A stretch of 6,091 nucleotides of DNA from Sulfuricella sp. (GTDB lineage Bacteria > Pseudomonadota > Gammaproteobacteria > Burkholderiales > Sulfuricellaceae), in contig JAIOJM010000317.1 of the NCBI GenBank assembly GCA_019911785.1, positions 1-6,091 of the forward strand. The letters are read 5' to 3'. The notes below the pieces were generated by a model. It searched no databases, was not told where the DNA came from, and worked only from the letters and a program-made list of their open reading frames with translations. Below, piece after piece: positions 4,719 through 6,091 of this stretch; within the stretch, counting starts at the first letter, position 1, and the number at the start of each line of letters is the position of its first letter. Both the position numbers and the translations under genes were made by a program.

Positions 4719-5839
4719 ATGCGCCTGATGGATCAGGTTCACGCGGTTTGTAGACGTCGCCATCTCAGCCCACGTACAGAAAAATCCTATCGGTTCTGGA
4801 TTCGCCAATATATTTTCTTCCACAACAAACGGCACCCGAAAGAGACGAGAGAAACCGAGGTGATGCAATTCATCAATTACCTGGCCGTTAAGCGCAAGGT
4901 CGCCGCATCTACCCAATCTCAGGCTCTTAATGCGATTGCGTTTCTCTATCGAGATGTTTTGGTTATTCCGCTTGGCGAGATTGCCGGATTGAATCGCGTG
5001 CAACAACATAAGCGCATTCCTGTGGCAATGACGGCAAGTGAGGTTTCTGCGGTTTTAGCACAGATGTCTGGTACAACGGCCCTAATGGCTAAGATAATGT
5101 TTGGTTCTGGTCTCAGAGTTGAGGAATGCTGCACATTGCGGATCAAGGATATTGATCCTTGAAAAATCAGTTATCCACAGATGAACACAGACTTACACAG
5201 ATATTTCAATACATTGACTTCATTGCATGACTCACCCTGACGGTGATGTGCGATTGACTTTCAACCACCTGATTCAGCGGGGTTTTATCTGTGTGAATCT
5301 GCGCCATCTGCGGATTATAGGTTGATTTCGGTTCGTCAGTCATCAATGTCCGTGATGGCAAGGGGGCGAAAGATAGAACAACGATTCTTCCTGCCCGCTT
5401 GAAGGCAGATTTGCAGGCGCACCTAATGCAGGTTGCACGGTTACATACTGACGGCCGAGCTCGTGGAGCAGGATTGGTGCCCTTGCCTGGTGCTCTTGAA
5501 AGCAAATATCCAAAAGCAGCGGAATCCCTTGCTTGGCAATTCGTCTTTCCCTCTTCCGTCTGCCGCCCTTGGGGTCAAAGTGGGCGTTTGGCTCGTTGGC
5601 ATGTTTCTCCGTCAACAATCCAGCGCGCATTCAGGCAGGCGGTGATTCGTGCGGGCATGATGAAACACGCGACTGTCCATACGCTGAGGCATTCCTTTGC
5701 CACACAGTTACTCTCTTCGGGTACGGATATTCGGACAATTCAGCTTTTGCTTGGCCACCGAAATCTTCAGACTACGATGATCTATACACACGTTCTTGAG
5801 GTCACAAAGAAGGTGACTAGCCCATTCGATAATCTTTGA
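4719..5839 (+). pseudogene. intI: Integron integrase, disrupted by a 165-bp insertion
   Basis: This is a site-specific tyrosine recombinase that would recombine attI and attC. The two parts are 4719-5156 and 5327-5839. Joined, they read [17 protein letters not shown] without loss and give about 316 residues, close to normal IntI length. In the joined protein, the catalytic Arg is R133 (GSGLRVEE). The Lys is in the GKGAKDR loop (158-161), and H264 and R267 in HTLRHSFA, H290 in LLGH and the nucleophile Y299 in MIYTH follow. The IntI-specific patch [21 protein letters not shown] is at 202-222. The inserted element brings a stop (5160-5162) directly after residue D146 plus one codon. The C-terminal ORF could start at an internal ATG but would lack the DNA-binding N-domain. 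A second lesion near 4715-4730 may have cut off the original N-terminus, which could begin at the ATG at 4670. All catalytic residues remain, so inactivation looks recent. Confidence 0.92.
5152..5326. mobile_element. MITE-like element with 5-bp target duplication inside intI
   Basis: A 165-bp segment (5157-5321) is flanked by TTGAT at 5152-5156 and 5322-5326. Removing it with one TTGAT copy restores the integrase frame exactly. Both ends carry related inverted sequences. ATCCACAGATG...ACACAGAT lies at about 5174-5202. Its counterpart ATCTGTGT..ATCTGC...CATCTGCGGAT lies at 5287-5315. The outermost bases, CCT and AGG, are also inverted. There is no room for a transposase, so it must be moved in trans. 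Internal features are a direct repeat ATTGACTT (5213-5220 and 5253-5260) and a small CACC/GGTG hairpin. The CACAGAT...ACACAGAT motif resembles a widely dispersed bacterial intergenic repeat I have seen in many genomes. The element carries stops in the intI frame. Confidence 0.8.
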
Positions 5840-6091
5840 CGATAGATAATCCTGACGCTATTGGGGGCCGTCGGCGCGGGCTATGACTAAAAAGTCTGGC
5901 GGCTGCTCTTGGAGGTTAAGCGGCCGCTCCCCACGTAGGTCATCACCGGCGGATTTGGGTCGATAGCGCCAGTACCCCTTTCCAGTTAGCCGACGTTGAG
6001 ATTTGGTTGCAGGGATGCTGTCACACAAAACGACCACCCACAGTAAAATCCGGAATCCCTAAAAAATACGCTAACCGCAAAGGACGCGAAG
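5840..6091. other. Region downstream of intI without a supported gene
   Basis: About 250 bases lacking any coding region I can support on either strand. No terminator hairpin with a T run is evident after the intI stop. At the very end, ACCGCAAAGGACGCGAAG (6073-6091) resembles another common dispersed intergenic repeat (CGCAAAGGACGC type). The window stops within it. Confidence 0.4.

Noticed and set aside
5157..5321. Group II intron or intein within intI
   Set aside because: At 165 bp with stops, and flanked by a 5-bp duplication, it fits a small transposed repeat and not a self-splicing element.
5206..5505. Minus-strand frame of 99 codons across the MITE and intI
   Set aside because: It spans the element border and the antisense of conserved integrase sequence, so it is a chance frame.

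Overview
The window is the proximal end of an integron with its integrase gene in ruins. On the right, the integron integrase gene (intI) reads rightward (4719-5839). On the left, an array of gene cassettes reads leftward on the minus strand from an attI site near 4487. This divergent layout is typical of integrons. The attC sites are short (about 67-72 bp) and similar to one another, with arms of the type TAACGT..GAATTCACCGG and TCCGGTGGAATGAT. That points to a chromosomal, sedentary integron of an environmental proteobacterium rather than a clinical mobile integron. The exact genus cannot be read from the sequence.

Layout from attI outward, right to left. Cassette 1 (4486-3876) encodes a small SnoaL/NTF2-like lipoprotein. 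Cassette 2 (3875 to its attC) encodes an unrecognised protein with one predicted membrane segment. The attC of cassette 2 is split by an IS110-family, IS1111-group insertion sequence (about 1697-3160). Cassette 3 (1695-784) encodes a class I SAM-dependent methyltransferase. Cassette 4 (783-587) has a truncated small membrane-protein ORF and only half an attC. Cassette 5 (586-4) encodes a DUF6622-like five-helix membrane protein, and its attC touches the window start. Cassette borders were cross-checked by asking whether the 5' end of each cassette (TTRRRY) is complementary to the first core box of its own attC. This is exact for cassettes 1, 3 and 5, one base off for cassette 2, and fails for cassette 4.

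The most interesting element is the insertion sequence. Its 3' non-coding region (about 2921-3046) can fold into two consecutive hairpins with internal loops. The first loop carries one strand resembling the top strand of the attC site it occupies, and an opposite strand complementary to the other flank. The second loop carries short segments matching the two ends of the element itself. This is the architecture of the bridge RNA / seekRNA of IS110 and IS1111 elements, here apparently programmed to recognise an integron attC site.

The integrase is inactivated by a 165-bp MITE-like element flanked by a 5-bp duplication (TTGAT). It may also have lost its N-terminal extension through a frameshift. 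The cassette array is therefore probably frozen unless an integrase is supplied in trans. Between intI and the first cassette, a 24-codon ORF with a good ribosome binding site overlaps attI and stops at the recombination point, resembling the attI1 leader ORF that aids translation of the first cassette.
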